Below are positions 16,220-24,443 of a DNA stretch of 24,666 nucleotides, in pieces (positions within the stretch are counted from its first letter, which is position 1; every line of letters begins with the position of its first letter). Both the position numbers and the translations under genes were made by a program. The stretch lies in contig CAZSVE010000044.1 of NCBI GenBank assembly GCA_964610175.1, positions 1 to 24,666 on the forward strand. The letters run 5' to 3'. The notes under the pieces were generated by a model. That model was not told the DNA's origin. It saw nothing but the letters and a program-made list of their open reading frames with translations, and did not search any database. The stretch is from CAZSVE01 sp964610175. GTDB lineage: Bacteria; Pseudomonadota; Gammaproteobacteria; HK1.

Positions 16220-18877
16220 TCAAGCTAGCATTTTTGACGCAATCTCATAGGTGTCTTTGGATAATCCGGGTTGAATCAGTACTCTATCGATTTCGGCGTT
16301 CATCGATTTTTGCCTAGCGAAGTCGAAATTACGCCATCGGTTGAATGTGTTCAACAATCTGGCCGCGATCTGTGGGTTTATGGCATCGAGAATCAATACT
16401 TGATCGACCAGAAAGGTATATGCAGTGCCGTTTGCTTCGTGGAATCTTACTTGATTGCGCTGGCAAAAAGCTCCGATCAGCGCACGTACTTTATTAGGGT
16501 TTTTTAGGGAAAAGGCGGTGTGTCCCATGAGTTCCTTGATTACTTGCAGGGTGTTCGGGAGCTTGGAGGTGGCTTGCACCGTAAACCATTTATCCATTAC
16601 AAGCGGGTCGTGGCACCAGCGTGTTTCGAAGATATCGAGGGCTTTTTGTCGTTCTGCGCAGTCGGTATTTGCCAATAGAGCGAGTGCGGCCAGGGTGTCG
16701 GTCATATTGTCGGCATGCTCGAACTGCGAGAAACAGAGCGTTTGAATTTCTGGATCCGGGAGTTCCATGAGATAAGCGAGGCAGAGATTCTTAAGGCGTC
16801 GTTCTCCTGCGGAATTCGATCCATATCGGTAAGGCCTATCGGTTTTATAGCGATGGTAGACATCGAGAAACCGGTCTTTGAGTGAGTCGGCCAGGGAATA
16901 TCGAATGAATTGTCGTGCAGAATGGATCGCGTCCACATCGATGCACTTCATTTGTGTTCCAAGATACATCTCCGTAGGTAAAGTTAAGAGTTCTGCGATA
17001 AGTGCCTCTTCGATCCGTCCATCAAGTAACGTCTTTTCGAATACTTCCGTGAGAATTCGATCCAATTTCAATCTTCTTCCTTCCTGATATTCCGTAATAA
17101 GATCCAAAGCCAATCTCGTAACTAGTGCCTGCCCGGCATCCCAACGAGCGAACGGATCGCTATCGGAGGTGAGAAGAAATGCGAGATCATCGATAGTTTG
17201 GGTCGTTTTCAGGGTGATAGGTGCCGAGAACTCTCGGAGTAATGACGGGATCGGTCGATGAGGAACTTCGATAAATTGAAATCGTTCGCTTGTTTCCCGT
17301 AGGGAGAGAACTCGCGTTTCGGGAGGCGAAGCTTCTTTTTCTCCTGCCATCTCGAGTGGTAGATCCTGGCCGTTTTTATCTATTAGCCCGATGGCTATGG
17401 GGATGTGAAACGGTTTCTTTTCGGATTGATCTGGTGTCGAGCGGCAGGACTGGTGGAATGTCAGGGTATAGGTCCTTTCTTTTGGGTTATATTGACCTTG
17501 GGCGGCAACCTCCGGTGTGCCTGCCTGATTGTACCAACGGCGAAACTGTTGCAGATTCGTTTGATTCGCCTCCTCCATAGCCAGTATGAAATCATCGATG
17601 GTTGCCGCTTCGCCATCATGACGCCGAATATATAATTCCATTCCTCGCAAGAATCCCTCTTTTCCCAGCAATGTCTTCATCATTCTGATCACTTCCGCAC
17701 CCTTGTTATAAACGGTGGCGGTATAAAAGTTACTGATTTCCATGTAACTTTCCGGACGTACTGGATGAGCCATGGCGCTTGCATCTTCAGCAAACTGTGT
17801 TTCCCGCAACAGGCGCACATCTTGTATGCGCTTGATGGAATGCGCCACCAAGCTTGCGGAAAACTCCTGATCCCGGAATACGGTAAGCCCTTCCTTGAGG
17901 CTAAGTTGGAACCAATCACGGCAGGTTATGCGATTACCCGTCCAATTATGGAAATATTCGTGGGCGATAACCTCTTCGATGGCTGCGTAATCATTGTCCG
18001 TGGCCGTTTCTGGTTTTGCCAGAACATACCGCGCATTGAAGATATTGAGGCCCTTATTTTCCATTGCTCCCATATTGAAGTCGTCCACGGCCACGATCAT
18101 GTATTCATCCAGGTCGTACTCGAGGCCGAAGACCTCTTCGTCCCAGGCCATGGCTTTCTTCAGGGATTGCATGGCATGGTCACATTTATCCAGATTATGT
18201 TTTTGTACGTATAGGGACAGTTGTACTTCTCTTTTGGATCGAGTCATGAATCGATCCCGTAGACTGACCAGGTCGCCTGCTACCAGGGCGAATAGATAGC
18301 AAGGTTTCGGGTAAGGGTCTTCCCGACGGACCCAATGCCGATTGTTGTCTGATTTTCCGCTTTGGATAATGTTGCCGTTGGATAACAGAACCGGATAACG
18401 TTCTCGATCCGCTACGATAGTGGTGGTGTATTTGGCCAGCACATCCGGTCTATCGAGGAAATAGGTAATCTTTCGAAAGCCTTCTGCCTCGCATTGGGTA
18501 CAAAAATTGCCGTTTGATTGATAAAGTCCCTCCAATGCACTGTTGTCCTGAGGGCGGATTCGATTCACGAGGCCTAAGGTAAAGTGTTCGGGAACCTTTG
18601 GTATCGTGAGATGTTCACTATCTGCCGTATAGTCCTCCGCATTCATGGGGTTATCGTTCATGGAAATCGAATCCAGGATCAACCCACGTCCATCCAGAAT
18701 CAGGGGAATGGTTGTTTTTTTATGGGTTGTCGCTTTTGGGTTACGGCGAATTGCAAGGCGTGAGGTGACAATGGTTTCTTCCTCGCCCAATTCGAAACGG
18801 AGCGCTACATTGTCGATAAGGTAGTCAGACGGCGTGTAGTCCTTTAGGAATGTGGTTTTTGGTGTTTTGGGAGACAT
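16220..18877 (-). CDS. pepN: Aminopeptidase N
   Basis: A zinc M1-family aminopeptidase, cytosolic, with broad specificity for peptide N-termini in protein turnover. The 885-residue length compares with 870 in E. coli and similarity runs end to end. The substrate N-terminus-binding motif GAMEN is at 270-274. The zinc site HEYFHNW starts at 306, and the third ligand E329 is in LKEGLTVFRDQEFS. Conserved tracts such as TQCEAEGFRKITYFLDRPD and the C-terminal NPNKVRALIGAF are present. The ATG at 18877 gives the expected short N-terminus before YLIDNVALRFELGEE. It is read alone on the minus strand; two R1 copies lie upstream. Confidence 0.98.
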   Translation of the reverse strand: MSPKTPKTTFLKDYTPSDYLIDNVALRFELGEEETIVTSRLAIRRNPKATTHKKTTIPLILDGRGLILDSISMNDNPMNAEDYTADSEHLTIPKVPEHFTLGLVNRIRPQDNSALEGLYQSNGNFCTQCEAEGFRKITYFLDRPDVLAKYTTTIVADRERYPVLLSNGNIIQSGKSDNNRHWVRREDPYPKPCYLFALVAGDLVSLRDRFMTRSKREVQLSLYVQKHNLDKCDHAMQSLKKAMAWDEEVFGLEYDLDEYMIVAVDDFNMGAMENKGLNIFNARYVLAKPETATDNDYAAIEEVIAHEYFHNWTGNRITCRDWFQLSLKEGLTVFRDQEFSASLVAHSIKRIQDVRLLRETQFAEDASAMAHPVRPESYMEISNFYTATVYNKGAEVIRMMKTLLGKEGFLRGMELYIRRHDGEAATIDDFILAMEEANQTNLQQFRRWYNQAGTPEVAAQGQYNPKERTYTLTFHQSCRSTPDQSEKKPFHIPIAIGLIDKNGQDLPLEMAGEKEASPPETRVLSLRETSERFQFIEVPHRPIPSLLREFSAPITLKTTQTIDDLAFLLTSDSDPFARWDAGQALVTRLALDLITEYQEGRRLKLDRILTEVFEKTLLDGRIEEALIAELLTLPTEMYLGTQMKCIDVDAIHSARQFIRYSLADSLKDRFLDVYHRYKTDRPYRYGSNSAGERRLKNLCLAYLMELPDPEIQTLCFSQFEHADNMTDTLAALALLANTDCAERQKALDIFETRWCHDPLVMDKWFTVQATSKLPNTLQVIKELMGHTAFSLKNPNKVRALIGAFCQRNQVRFHEANGTAYTFLVDQVLILDAINPQIAARLLNTFNRWRNFDFARQKSMNAEIDRVLIQPGLSKDTYEIASKMLA

Positions 18878-18923
18878 TGGTTTACCTGTTTTTCCTTGTC
18901 TGCGTTTTGGGTTTGCTCTTTCT

Positions 18924-19024
18924 TGATTTGTTTATTTCCCGCTCGGCTTGACAAATGAGTCGAATTTCAAGGGTGGTTTGCTAATGAGTATCATGCTTCA
19001 TCGGTTTGAGGCGAAACTTTACTG
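18924..19024 (-). repeat. R1 repeat, degraded
   Basis: On the minus strand both edges are clear (AGTTTCGCCTCAAACCGATG and GAGCGGGAAATAAACAAATC), but the central 40 bases have diverged and the hairpin is lost. Confidence 0.82.
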
Positions 19025-19238
19025 GATCTTTGCTTTGAGGGGCCGTTGTCATTATTCTTCACGCTCGCTGATCACGGCTAATCGAAGCTGGAAAGAACAC
19101 TCGGTAGCGGTCTTTCATGGTTTTTGCCGAGATGATGGGGAAAAGGTATTGGCAGATTGGTGAAAAGTGCAATTTTCCACCCTGTGCGTGGCACCATGTT
19201 GCCTTTTTAGGGGCGCTAAGTCATTTGAAAATCAAGAG

Positions 19239-19335
19239 CTAGCGAAGCTTCGCAAAATGAATCGAGTTTTACGGAACGCAATATTGCTTTACCGATGCTA
19301 AGTCATGTTTTGTTGGTTTGAGGTAAAGCTTCGCC
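19239..19335 (-). repeat. R1 repeat with the palindromic edge at both ends
   Basis: On the minus strand it starts GGCGAAGCTTTACCTC. Instead of the usual GCGAAGCTGAGCGGGAAATA it ends GCGAAGCTTCGCTAG, the mirror of the 5' edge. The shared GCGAAGCT core at both edges offers a simple recombination explanation. The centre includes the perfect palindrome GCAATATTGC. Confidence 0.88.
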
Positions 19336-19381
19336 AGGTATATTTGTGTACGCCGAAATAATCAAGGTCTGTCCTCGTACT

Positions 19382-19966
19382 ATGTTATTGATGATCGATA
19401 ATTATGATTCTTTCACCTATAACTTGGTCCAATATCTTGGGGAACTGGGGGCGGAGGTATGCGTGCGGCGCAATGATGCTGTAACCATCGATGATATCGA
19501 TGCCCTGTCACCTTCTCACATCGTGATCTCTCCGGGACCGTGTACGCCATCGCAAGCAGGTATTTCCGTCGATGTTATTCGCCATTATGGGGGGGAGATC
19601 CCGATACTCGGGGTGTGTCTTGGACACCAATGTATTGGTCAGGCCTATGATGGACGCGTCGTTCATGCCCGAGAGATCATGCACGGCAAGACTTCCCTGA
19701 TTTACCATGATGACCATGGCATTTTCCGAAATACCCGCGATCCCTTCGAAGCGACCCGATATCACTCATTGGTGGTGGAAAAGGCTACTTTACCGGAGTG
19801 TTTGACCGTTACTGCCTGGACACAAACGGAATCGGGGGGATTGGATGAAATCATGGCATTGAAGCATAAGGAACTGATGGTTTGGGGGATGCAGTTTCAC
19901 CCGGAGTCGATCCTGTCGGAACACGGTTTTGATATTCTTAAGAATTTCCTGTTGGGTATTGAATAA
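19382..19966 (+). CDS. trpG: Anthranilate synthase component II (glutamine amidotransferase)
   Basis: This class I glutamine amidotransferase supplies ammonia to TrpE for tryptophan synthesis. The product is 194 residues. It has MIDNYDSFTYNLVQYL at the N-terminus, ISPGPCTP (49-56), the nucleophile Cys79 in GVCLGHQ, and the His173/Glu175 pair in MQFHPESILSEHG. Start ATG 19382 gives the usual MLLMIDNYDSF; a GTG at 19346 would add an unlikely 12-residue extension. Such proteins often serve 4-aminobenzoate synthesis as well (PabA), and no trpE or pabB is in view. trpD follows after a 147-bp gap filled by an R1 copy, so the two may still be co-transcribed. Confidence 0.95.
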   Translation: MLLMIDNYDSFTYNLVQYLGELGAEVCVRRNDAVTIDDIDALSPSHIVISPGPCTPSQAGISVDVIRHYGGEIPILGVCLGHQCIGQAYDGRVVHAREIMHGKTSLIYHDDHGIFRNTRDPFEATRYHSLVVEKATLPECLTVTAWTQTESGGLDEIMALKHKELMVWGMQFHPESILSEHGFDILKNFLLGIE

Positions 19967-19978
19967 TCGCGAATGCGT

Positions 19979-20094
19979 TGGTGAAGCTTCGCCTCGAACC
20001 GACAAAGCATGACCCGGCATTGGTAAAGCAAAATTGGTGTTTTGTGAGACCCGACTCGCTTGCGAAGCTGAGTAGGAAATAAACGGAATATTCG
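19979..20094 (+). repeat. R1 repeat, full length, between trpG and trpD
   Basis: GTGAAGCTTCGCCTCGAACC to GAGTAGGAAATAAACGGAAT. The 33-codon frame is open to the conserved TAA. The stem is kept as AAAGCA / TGTTTT, where a C-to-T change leaves a G-U pair. It takes up nearly all of the trpG-trpD spacer. Confidence 0.93.
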
Positions 20095-20113
20095 AACTAC
20101 GAGGTAACCCGAA

Positions 20114-21136
20114 GTGAATTTGACATTGGCAATACGCGCGGTAACCGAGCATCGAGATCTGACGGAAGCGGAAATGACCGAGGTTATGAACATCATTATG
20201 ACGGGTAAGGCCACCCCTGCCCAGATTGGTGGTTTTCTGATTGGTTTGCGCATGAAGGGTGAAACGGTGGAGGAAATCGCCAGCGCTGCTGCTGTCATGC
20301 GGCGGTTGGCAACTCCGGTGGATGTCTCGGTGGAACACTTGGTAGATACATGTGGCACCGGTGGTGATGCCAAGGGGACCTTCAATATCTCTACTACCAG
20401 TGCTTTGGTCGCGGCAGCGGCTGGTGCCAAAGTGGCCAAACATGGCAATAGAGCCGTGTCGGGGAAATCAGGGAGCGCCGATGTGTTGGAAGCGGCAGGC
20501 GTGAATCTGGATCTCGAACCTGCCCGGGTAGCCCGTTGTATCGAGGGGGTTGGGATTGGATTCTTATTTGCGCAGCAACACCATGCCGCTATGCGTCATG
20601 CCATCGGGCCTCGTCGGGAAATGGGTGTTCGCACGATATTCAATCTCTTGGGTCCCCTGACCAATCCGGCCGGGGCATCGAACCAGGTGATTGGCGTATT
20701 CGGTGATGAATGGGTCGAGCCGATTGCTCAGGTATTATCTCGTCTGGGTGGTCGGCATACTTTGGTAGTTCATGCCGAAGATGGCTTGGATGAGATCAGT
20801 GTTGGTTCCCCCACACGGGTTGCGGAGTCGAAAGAAGGTCGGGTCGATGTTTATACCCTTGTTCCAGAGCAATTCGGTATGGCTCGAGCGAACATCGATG
20901 CGATCGTGGTGGATTCTGTCCAGGAAAGTCTTGCAATGATGCGTGCGGTGCTGGAAGACGCCAAGGGTCCTGCTCATGATATCGTGGTGCTGAATGCAGG
21001 TGCGGCCATCTTTGTTGCTGGTGTCGCGAAGACCCTGGAAGATGGTGTCGAGAAGGCCAAAGAGGCGATTGCCAGCGGGAGTGCAAAAAAGAAACTGGAG
21101 GCATTGGTGGCATCTACGAAGCCGAGTGGGAAATAA
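20114..21136 (+). CDS. trpD: Anthranilate phosphoribosyltransferase
   Basis: Transfers phosphoribosyl from PRPP to anthranilate, the second step of tryptophan synthesis. The product is 340 residues. Signature elements are DTCGTGGDAKGTFNISTT (78-95) for PRPP binding, KHGNRAVSGKSGSADVLEAAGV (109-130), FLFAQQHHAAMRH, and RTIFNLLGPLTNPA. The start is GTG at 20114 with GAGG about 9 nt upstream. The last six codons and the stop (ACG AAG CCG AGT GGG AAA TAA) coincide with the 3' edge of an R1 repeat, so the natural C-terminus has been replaced by KPSGK. The catalytic core should not be affected. trpC and trpE are not in the window. Confidence 0.96.
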   Translation: MNLTLAIRAVTEHRDLTEAEMTEVMNIIMTGKATPAQIGGFLIGLRMKGETVEEIASAAAVMRRLATPVDVSVEHLVDTCGTGGDAKGTFNISTTSALVAAAAGAKVAKHGNRAVSGKSGSADVLEAAGVNLDLEPARVARCIEGVGIGFLFAQQHHAAMRHAIGPRREMGVRTIFNLLGPLTNPAGASNQVIGVFGDEWVEPIAQVLSRLGGRHTLVVHAEDGLDEISVGSPTRVAESKEGRVDVYTLVPEQFGMARANIDAIVVDSVQESLAMMRAVLEDAKGPAHDIVVLNAGAAIFVAGVAKTLEDGVEKAKEAIASGSAKKKLEALVASTKPSGK

Positions 21137-21144
21137 ACAAATTA
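21115..21144 (+). repeat. R1 3'-edge fragment forming the end of trpD
   Basis: CGAAGCCGAGTGGGAAATAA followed by ACAAATTA matches the R1 3' edge closely. The TAA inside it is the trpD stop codon and is in the same frame as the long open frame of complete R1 copies. Confidence 0.85.
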
Positions 21145-21250
21145 GTCGGAATGATGTAACCATTCATGAAATGGGAAGCCGAAGCCTCCGAAAACTTGTC
21201 CCGATGGTGCATCGGGTTCCAATAAAAAATCTTTGAAGCGATAAGAAATC

Positions 21251-23572
21251 ATGTCTAAAGCAATTGGAATCGACTTAGGAACCACCAATTCGGCCGCCGG
21301 GCTCAAGGTATTGGATACTCGTATTATTGCCAATGCGGAGGGTGAAGATTTGACCCCCTCCATTGTTTCTTTACAGCGTAAAAAGAAATTGATTGGTCAG
21401 AAAACACAGTTCCTCGTCGGTCGCCATGCTTTGGATTTTCTGCAACAGGATCCCGCCAATACCGTTACTTCCATTAAGCGTCTTATGGGTCGGGGTTTTC
21501 ACGATCCGGATGTGCAGCGGATGTTGAGCGAAGGGCGTTATAGCTATCCGATCACGTTACTGACCAGTGGTTCGGAACACAGCGTGGCCGTCGTGCTGAA
21601 TGGAAAGGAGTACACTCCGGAGGAGATCTCGGCAAAAATCCTGGAGAAAATTCGCAATGACTGCAACGCGGAATTGGGAGATGACGTGGAATACGCCGTG
21701 GTTACGGTGCCTGCCTATTTCAACGACAAACAAAAGCATAGTACCCGCATTGCCGCGGCACTTGCCGGGATCAAGGTACAGCGCCTCTTGCCGGAACCCA
21801 CTGCCGCTGCCATTTCCTTCGGTGTGGAAGAATTGAATGCGGACGAAGGCCAAACCGTTCTTGTTTTCGATATGGGAGGCGGTACCTTCGATCTGGCCGT
21901 TTTGACTATCGCCAGTGGACAATTCATCGAGCAGGGCAAAGGCGGTGATATGTGGATGGGTGGCGATGATATCGACAACCTTCTCCGTCAATATGTGTAC
22001 CAGGAGACTGCGACCGAACACGAGATCGAGGATCTGCAGGCCTTGATCGATGCCTTGCCGGATGTAGAGAAAAGCCGTTTTCTCGGTGATATGAAATCCA
22101 AAGTGGAAGCGGCCAAGATTCGTCTTAGCATCCAAGACGACGCAGTGGTGGAGGTCCTGGGCATACTCCGGGATAAGGAAGGGGATATCCTGGATGTAGA
22201 GGTAGAAATCAGCCGCGAACGTTTTGAGTCCCTGCTGCAGCCTTTCGTGGACCGTGCCATCGAATTGACGCGTAATATTCTAAGCAGCATCAACTTCGAG
22301 CCGGAGCTCATAGATCGGGTGATTATGGTAGGTGGTTCCTCCTCGATCCCTCTTATCGTCCGGGCTATGCGGGAATTCTTCGGTGATGACAAGGTATTGG
22401 TGCATAAACGTCCGATGTTGGCGATAGCCGAAGGGGCTGCCATATTGGCCCATCGTCTTGCGGATAGCTATGAATGTCCCGTATGCGGCAAGCAGGTGTC
22501 GCAGCTTGATGCCACCTGTCCCCATTGCGGTTTCGATTTAAGGGCTGATCTTGCCAATAAAGGCATATTGGACATCGTTCACACGACTTCCCATGATTAC
22601 TACCTTGCCTTGGAAAATGACGATGATTATCAGTTGGTAGAAAAGAATACCCCTTTGCCATTTCATACCCAATACGAGTTCAAGCTGCTCGATTCCAAAC
22701 AACGCTTGATCCACTTCCAGTTCTACAACATGGTCAATGAGAAGCGGGAATCCATCGGTGATCTCTGGTTGGGTCTCAAGGTTGAGGATAGCGAAAGAGA
22801 ACAACAGGATAGGGAGGACCTGCCGAAAGTATTGCTTGATCTCGATCTCGATACCGACAATCTCATTACCGTATCCGCCCACATAAAAGACAAACCGGAT
22901 ATCCGCGTGAGCCGCACCTTATCTCGAGGCAAGGCAGATGAGAGGCTATTCCTCGAACTACAAGAGTCTATCGACAAGGCCAATCGGGGAGACTACGGAT
23001 ACTATGCCGTCTACGATTTCCTGGACCGTGTGGTATTCATCGCCGATATGATCAATCGGGTTGTCGATCCCGAAACGAGCGAAGAAGATCAGGCGCTTGG
23101 TAAGCAGATCGAAGAACGACAGAAGACTGCACACCAGCTGATCGAGAAGGGGGAGGCCCCATTCGCCAACTTGTATTATGCCGAATATTTTCTATTCCAG
23201 GTTGGGGAATTCATGTCCGCTGAAGAACGAAAAAGCCTGGAAACCAGGGTAGAAGAATTCCGACGACAAAACGAAACGGGTACTATTCAAGAGATCATGG
23301 GTACTCGTGAAAAACTGTTTGCGGAGTTGGATAAACATTTAGGCCTGCAGACACTGGTGACACTTCAAAGCGCCACCGAGATCTGCCAGGAACGGGATCC
23401 GGCAAGGGCACCGTATTTTGAGAAATACATTACCGATATCGGCGCGGCACTGCATCGGGAAGATACGCAAAGAGCGCAACGATTACTTGACGAAATCATG
23501 CCCGAGGTAAGAAAAGAACTCGACTGGATGGAAGATCAAAAACTACATATTTCCCATGGTGTTCAACGCTAG
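21251..23572 (+). CDS. Atypical Hsp70 (DnaK-like) with an internal zinc ribbon
   Basis: The product is 773 residues. Residues 1-395 form a complete Hsp70 ATPase: phosphate-1 GIDLGTTNSA (6-15), VVTVPAYFND, LLPEPTAAAISFG, phosphate-2 FDMGGGTFDLAVL (206-218) and adenosine loop VIMVGGSSSIP. A zinc ribbon follows at 409-426 (C409, C412, C423, C426; CPVC-x10-CPHC). Next comes a beta-rich part at about 435-570 with DnaK-like LVEKNTPLPF, then a long helical, charged C-terminal part of about 200 residues. It lacks the EEVD or Gly/Met-rich tail of DnaK. The zinc ribbon at the linker position is unusual, and no dnaJ or grpE is nearby. It is followed after 15 bp by a membrane protein with a similar ribbon, probably its partner. 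The stop lies in an R1 edge. A non-housekeeping role, perhaps at the membrane, is inference. Confidence 0.9.
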   Translation: MSKAIGIDLGTTNSAAGLKVLDTRIIANAEGEDLTPSIVSLQRKKKLIGQKTQFLVGRHALDFLQQDPANTVTSIKRLMGRGFHDPDVQRMLSEGRYSYPITLLTSGSEHSVAVVLNGKEYTPEEISAKILEKIRNDCNAELGDDVEYAVVTVPAYFNDKQKHSTRIAAALAGIKVQRLLPEPTAAAISFGVEELNADEGQTVLVFDMGGGTFDLAVLTIASGQFIEQGKGGDMWMGGDDIDNLLRQYVYQETATEHEIEDLQALIDALPDVEKSRFLGDMKSKVEAAKIRLSIQDDAVVEVLGILRDKEGDILDVEVEISRERFESLLQPFVDRAIELTRNILSSINFEPELIDRVIMVGGSSSIPLIVRAMREFFGDDKVLVHKRPMLAIAEGAAILAHRLADSYECPVCGKQVSQLDATCPHCGFDLRADLANKGILDIVHTTSHDYYLALENDDDYQLVEKNTPLPFHTQYEFKLLDSKQRLIHFQFYNMVNEKRESIGDLWLGLKVEDSEREQQDREDLPKVLLDLDLDTDNLITVSAHIKDKPDIRVSRTLSRGKADERLFLELQESIDKANRGDYGYYAVYDFLDRVVFIADMINRVVDPETSEEDQALGKQIEERQKTAHQLIEKGEAPFANLYYAEYFLFQVGEFMSAEERKSLETRVEEFRRQNETGTIQEIMGTREKLFAELDKHLGLQTLVTLQSATEICQERDPARAPYFEKYITDIGAALHREDTQRAQRLLDEIMPEVRKELDWMEDQKLHISHGVQR

Positions 23573-23584
23573 CGAAGCTTCGCT
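23569..23584 (+). repeat. R1 5'-edge fragment between the Hsp70 and zinc-ribbon genes
   Basis: CTAGCGAAGCTTCGCT contains the perfect 14-bp palindrome AGCGAAGCTTCGCT (23571-23584). Its TAG is the Hsp70 stop codon, and it takes up nearly all of the spacer, leaving only GGA before the next ATG. Confidence 0.85.
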
Positions 23585-23587
23585 GGA

Positions 23588-24031
23588 ATGATTGACGATC
23601 CCCAAAATAACCACCTCTGGATTCGTAGCGTGAGAGACTGTCCCGTCTGTAAGCGACCTGATTTGACCGAGGCCATGGAACGCTGCCCACAATGTGGCGC
23701 GGACCTGGAGTGTTTCGGGTTGTTGGATAGTCTGCAGGAACCCAAAAGCAAGTATGCCAGGAACTGGTTCGTAGCTGTTTTGTTATCGATACTGTTATTG
23801 GGGCTGGTAGGGGTTGGTGGTTATTTTCAACTGCGCGTGGACAGGTTGACTACCCAGTTCAACCAACATATTACCGCCATGGGACAACAAATCGACAAAC
23901 TCGAAGAAGAAAATTTCCGAAAACGGATCGAAGACTTCGATGAGCAACGGGCTGTTGCCTGGCAGCGGATCGAGGCCTCCTTGGCGACATATGGCATATC
24001 CGTGTCGGTCGATTCCGAGTCGAAGCCATAA
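23588..24031 (+). CDS. Zinc-ribbon, single-span membrane protein with coiled coil
   Basis: The product is 147 residues. The N-terminus has a zinc ribbon at C18/C21/C33/C36 (CPVC-x11-CPQCGADL), followed by one strong transmembrane helix at about 60-80 (WFVAVLLSILLLGLVGVGGYF), then a charged coiled coil at about 84-130 (QQIDKLEEENFRKRIEDFDEQ). By the positive-inside rule (KSKYAR before the helix) the ribbon should be cytoplasmic and the coil periplasmic. The ribbon resembles that of the upstream Hsp70: both read CPVC...CPxCGxDL. With the 15-bp spacing this points to a paired system in which the small protein anchors or recruits the chaperone. I do not recognise a named family. The ribosome-binding site is poor, so translation may depend on coupling. 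Confidence 0.8.
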   Translation: MIDDPQNNHLWIRSVRDCPVCKRPDLTEAMERCPQCGADLECFGLLDSLQEPKSKYARNWFVAVLLSILLLGLVGVGGYFQLRVDRLTTQFNQHITAMGQQIDKLEEENFRKRIEDFDEQRAVAWQRIEASLATYGISVSVDSESKP

Positions 24032-24368
24032 GTTCAAGACCGTAAATATACAAAAACACCATCCGCCCCTTGTGTAAATCCCTCTCGACTTTCATCGCAT
24101 TCCAGCTATCCTTGAATCTTCCGCGGTCTTTTTTTCATCGAAGTCGTTTCATCGGGATTACAACCGATCTCGATAATCCCCGGTTCGTATCCTTCTGTGG
24201 AACAGTCGGCGTTTTAGGCGACTCCTTCCGACTTTCCTATTTTCGATTGGTAGCGCTCCTTACTCGTTGCATTATTCGAGTGCTGAAATGCATTTTCAGG
24301 GAGATGATATGTTACATATTATCTTTATGTTGTTCGGGACCGAGATATTTCTCTTGAGGAAAGGAAAG
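24032..24368. other. Intergenic region after the zinc-ribbon gene
   Basis: No clear terminator or family-matching gene. A 44-codon frame with a good Shine-Dalgarno begins at 24309 and runs into R1. A longer plus frame at 24070-24357 has no ribosome-binding site or recognisable content. Confidence 0.5.
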
Positions 24369-24443
24369 ACGAAGCTTCGCCTCGAACCGACAAGGCATGA
24401 TTCAGCATTGGCAAAGCAAAGTTGGTACTTTGTAAAACTATGA
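24309..24443 (+). CDS. Doubtful 44-residue ORF running into R1
   Basis: AGGGAG lies 5 nt before the ATG at 24309. The N-terminal 15 residues are hydrophobic (MLHIIFMLFGTEIFL), and the rest (KLRLEPTRHDSALAKQ...) is the R1 frame that is open in other copies. It ends at TGA because of a one-base insertion in this R1 copy. It could be a small membrane peptide with a repeat-derived tail, or chance. Confidence 0.25.
   Translation: MLHIIFMLFGTEIFLLRKGKTKLRLEPTRHDSALAKQSWYFVKL

Larger units (their letters stand above)
18878..19381. other. Divergent pepN-trpG intergenic region with two R1 copies
   Basis: About 500 bp. Minus-strand R1 copies lie at 18924-19024 and 19239-19335. Between them, 19098-19135 on the minus strand encodes KTMKDRYRV, resembling ETIRDRYRV encoded at about 7662-7690; I take it as a possible third dispersed sequence. 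No complete gene is visible. Confidence 0.55.

Noticed and set aside
16202..16250. Terminator between the CYTH gene and pepN
   Set aside because: Only a 5-bp GCGTC/GACGC pairing with a 16-nt loop, lying mostly within the pepN coding end.
21251..23572. Housekeeping dnaK
   Set aside because: The zinc ribbon at 409-426, the different C-terminal half and the absence of dnaJ/grpE make it a divergent Hsp70.
24070..24357. A 95-residue plus-strand gene
   Set aside because: No ribosome-binding site, biased composition rich in F, R and S, and no recognisable family.
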